Shown here: in pieces, positions 60,901 through 64,000 of the stretch
Layout: each line of letters starts with the position of its first letter
Numbering within the stretch: the first letter of the stretch is position 1
Assembly: GCF_900496995.4 (NCBI RefSeq)
Contig: NC_044016.1
Coordinates: forward strand, 23,788,932 to 23,852,931
Source of the DNA: Aquila chrysaetos chrysaetos
Lineage: Eukaryota; Chordata; Aves; Accipitriformes; Accipitridae
Length of the DNA stretch: 64,000 bases
Direction of reading: 5' to 3'
Program-made: the position numbers and the translations under genes
Notes under the pieces: generated by a model
What the model was told of the DNA's origin: nothing
The model's database searches: none
What the model saw: only the letters and a program-made list of their open reading frames with translations

Positions 60901-61744
60901 GTTGTCAAGGTGTAATAAGACCATATTTTCAATGGTATTTTTCTACCCAGGATACTTTTGTAATATGAACAAAACCAATCCCCAGGCCCCTGTGTTCTGC
61001 TATTTTCTGATTTTTGAGACCTCTTACTTCTCCTGTGAGTGATATGACACAGCTTGCATTACAAAGAGCAGACATTTTCTTCTGTTAAAAAATACTGTAT
61101 ATATACCCCAACACAAGAACACAGGATGGTCGATCTGGTCTAGTACCGTGCCCTGTATACAGATCTTGTTATACTTGGATGAGTATTGAGGTCTTAAGAT
61201 AGAAGTATGCAGAAATGGAGAGGAACTGATGCATCCATGTTTCAGTGAGACCAGGGGAAAAAGTTTCTCAGGATTAGAATTTTATTATACACACAGTTTG
61301 ATCAATTAAAGTTATCAAAAAGAAGAGAAAGCAAGCTAAAATTCAGCAATTGATTGCTGAAGCCCTGGAAAACAAAACAAATCAAAACAAACAAAAAAAT
61401 CAGAGACAATTTATTGCGATCTTGTTGACTTCTACTGTTTATCTGAATGTTAAAAATGAACTGTTCACTGAAGATTTCATTTTTCCTTCTAACTTTGGAG
61501 ATTTCATTTACATAATTCTTTAGTTAATTTTAAAGAGAACTAAAAAAAAAATCCTCCCTAAGGCTGGTACCAGAATGAAAAGTTATACTCATCTTCCTAT
61601 CACATCCTTAGTTGTTCAAAATCTGAACTCAGGCCATTGAATTTATTTCAGAAAACAAAGAGGGATTCCCCTTAACTGTACTACTGCAAAGCTGCATGTA
61701 TTACGGGAGCACCAAGCGTTCAGTTTTGGTTTGTGTGAAGGAGA

Positions 61745-62335
61745 AGAGGGACCCGTATTAGCAGGAGCAGAGCCTGCAGGTGTAGGGAAGGGATGCTTCT
61801 CCTCCGTTTAGCACTTGGGAGCCCACAACTGGAGTAGTGTCCAGCTTTGGGCTCCTCAGTAGAAGAGACGCTGACACACCTGACTGAGTACAGCACAGGG
61901 CCACCATGCTGGTCAGGGGGTGGAGCAGGTGGCATACGAGGAAGGCTGAGAGGCCAGGGCTTGTTCAGCCTGGAGAAGGAGGGTGAGAGGGGCATCCTAC
62001 TGCTGTCCACCACTACCTAACAGGAGGGTACAAGGACGACAAGGCCTGGCTCATCTTGGAGGTGCTCCAGGCTAGGATGAGAAGCAACGAACACTAGCGT
62101 GAACATGGGAAATTACAACTTGATAACAGTTGTTTTGTTCTTTCTTTTAAACCACGTGGGGGGGGTCAAACTATGCCAAGAGTCCTGGAGAGGTTGTGGG
62201 ATCTCCATCCTTCAAAATACTCAAAACTTAATTGGGACAAGCCCTGAGATCCTGCTGTCACTGGACCTGCTTCGAGCAGGAGATAGGACTAGAAAATCTC
62301 CGGTGGTCCTTTCCAACTTGCACAACTCCATGCAT
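61745..62335 (+). mobile_element. Old, degenerate CR1 3' fragment
   Basis: CR1-like phrases are visible in order: cacaactggagtagtgtcca, ttgttcagcctggagaagga, gtgggatctccatccttcaa and ggtcctttccaacttgcaca. All frames are broken and a foreign stretch (about 62100-62160) interrupts it. It belongs to a different and older subfamily than the other two copies. Confidence 0.85.
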
Positions 62336-63453
62336 TTCACTGTCACATAAACTCAGGACATTTCCTGTGAAAGCAGCAATATCCTTGATGGATCTTAATC
62401 AGGGAACTGAAATCCAAAAGATAAACATTTCAATTTCTGATGATTTCTGTATGCTTTTGCCAAGTACCGATGACCTTCCTTCCGCAATAAAAGTACACAT
62501 TTGCCTAACAACATCTCTCTGAAATCTACTTAATGACTTCAAGAGTAGCTTTTTATTCAAAAAGCAAAATTTCTTCCAGGCAGTTAAAACAGTAATTCTC
62601 TCTGAAGCATTATTTAGTGACAACCACAACCACCTTTCATCAGTCTCATTTTTTGTCCTCCTTTAAGTTAATACATTACCATGCTTCACCACTTGGCAAG
62701 GTATTTTTATTATTATTATTACTACACGAAAAACACTTAAAACAAGCTCTTTGTTTCATTTGGAATGCAGTATTTTAACTCAAAACAGGTTTTGTTTCAC
62801 ACTTTCAGTAATACCATGTGAGGGAATTACCTACTCCAGGCTTTTACAAAATTGGTTTTAAATAGGGAAGTAACTATTGCATTTTAAGTTTTTAATTCTG
62901 CACACTGTTAAATATAACATTGTTGAACACAAATGAATTTAAATATGAATAGAGAACTTCTATTGCTGCTTCTAATTGACTTAGAAATCTGGACCATCAT
63001 GTATCTTAGCCCAAAAGTATTAGAAATCTAAGGGGACAGGTATTTTACACTACTCTATCATTCCAGTTTTTAATTCCACTTGTAAATGTTGCCCTGTCAA
63101 TACAAAAGGGAAAAAAGCTATCCCTGTTGTAATAAAATCACTGTATTTTTCCTTGCCATAAAAGTATGGCAAAAGCATGCATCAAAAACCTGGGTTCGGT
63201 TACTTTGATTCCGACTTCTCCTCTTCATTGGTGCTCCCCGTGCAGCTCTACTATTATTCTACGTGCATATGCTTGAAAGCCAGTGAGTCCCACCAACATT
63301 TGGTATAAAGTGTCCCAAACATATCACAGTATCATTTGTAAATGCCATAATAACAAACTACAACACAGTGTGGGTTGACAGCAGTTCATGTATATATATT
63401 CAACAGAAACTGGTAAACAGAGGACATTTTGGACCCCAAAGCTCTAAGTGTTT

Positions 63454-63482
63454 TATGTATGTATGTATGCATGCATGCATGT
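63454..63482. repeat. (TATG)n/(CATG)n compound microsatellite
   Basis: Three to four atgt units pass directly into three atgc units. Confidence 0.85.
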
Positions 63483-64000
63483 TTTTCTTGCCTTGCTGGA
63501 TTTTTTATAGATAAATTTATCTGTATTCATATAAAAACAGCATTTCCAGCCAACTTCACACTAACAAAGAGGTTTCAGTCTGCATCATAGAAACACATTT
63601 CTTCATCGAAACTATACAATTTTAAGCTCTATAGATACATCACTACATAGAGGTTGAAAATTATCTTTTGAGATCCTTCTTTGAATACCCAAACCACCAT
63701 GGATTTCATCAATTCCATTTTAAGACTGCAAACTACTGCACAAGTACCTATCTTTTACAAGGAATTTAGCAGCACAGGCTGTAAAAATTCATTGCCAAGT
63801 GAACGATTTTTACACTAATAGACATTAAAAAGAAGTATGTCCCTGGAACCCACCAAAATACTATTTGTATTTTATATTTATTCAATATTTGTATACTGAC
63901 TATTAATGGCATGCTTAAAAGCAGTTTCAGATGTTTGTTTTCATAGTTACTATATAACACAAATACAGTATATTCTGATCAAGGTATTTTGAGGAATTTT

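Larger units (their letters stand above)
56775..64000 (-). other. CRIM1 intron upstream of antistasin 1 (incomplete)
   Basis: At least 7.2 kb. I looked on the minus strand for a VWC exon and found none, so the next upstream exon lies beyond the window. It contains an old CR1 fragment (61.7-62.3 kb) and several simple repeats. Confidence 0.75.

Noticed and set aside
57000..64000. Possible upstream CRIM1 VWC exon on the minus strand
   Set aside because: I scanned for the cysteine pattern and CCPxC signature with flanking splice sites and saw none, so the next exon is presumed outside the window.

Overview
This is vertebrate nuclear DNA, almost certainly from a bird. The evidence is three CR1 non-LTR retrotransposon copies (one about 2.9 kb with a long open reverse-transcriptase frame), an LTR fragment of a type common in avian genomes, AT-rich introns with short exons obeying GT-AG, and a single sharp CpG island. 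A crocodilian or turtle is not strictly excluded, because CR1 elements also occur there.

Two protein-coding genes lie on the minus strand, both incomplete. Reading from high to low coordinates, the first is CRIM1 (cysteine-rich transmembrane BMP regulator). Its last ten coding exons (56774 down to 12015) encode the C-terminal 579 residues: antistasin-like repeats, four VWC domains, a juxtamembrane linker, one transmembrane helix and a cytoplasmic tail. Its signal peptide, IGFBP-like motif and first two VWC domains must lie beyond the right edge. A likely 3' UTR of about 2.7 kb follows the stop codon. After roughly 1.7-2 kb of intergenic DNA comes the CpG-island promoter and first exon of FEZ2 (fasciculation and elongation protein zeta-2). 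FEZ2 exons 1-4 run down to position 308 and the gene continues off the left edge.

Every CRIM1 and FEZ2 exon junction listed was read by hand from the reverse complement. All are GT-AG and all join in frame. The rest is intronic: CR1 copies at 36.4 kb (-), 44.6-47.5 kb (+) and 61.7-62.3 kb (+); an LTR fragment at 25.5-25.85 kb (+); a 94-bp tandem duplication at 51.6 kb; a structured repeat-like element at 51.1 kb; and simple repeats.

The points most worth a second look are: the head-to-tail CRIM1-FEZ2 arrangement (convergent in human, from my recall); the absence of an ATG at the expected FEZ2 start; two very similar inverted CR1 copies bracketing a single CRIM1 exon; and a strongly conserved CRIM1 tail ending in a tyrosine motif. 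I found no CRISPR array, operon, toxin system or other undescribed molecular system. This is an ordinary vertebrate locus with some interesting local features.
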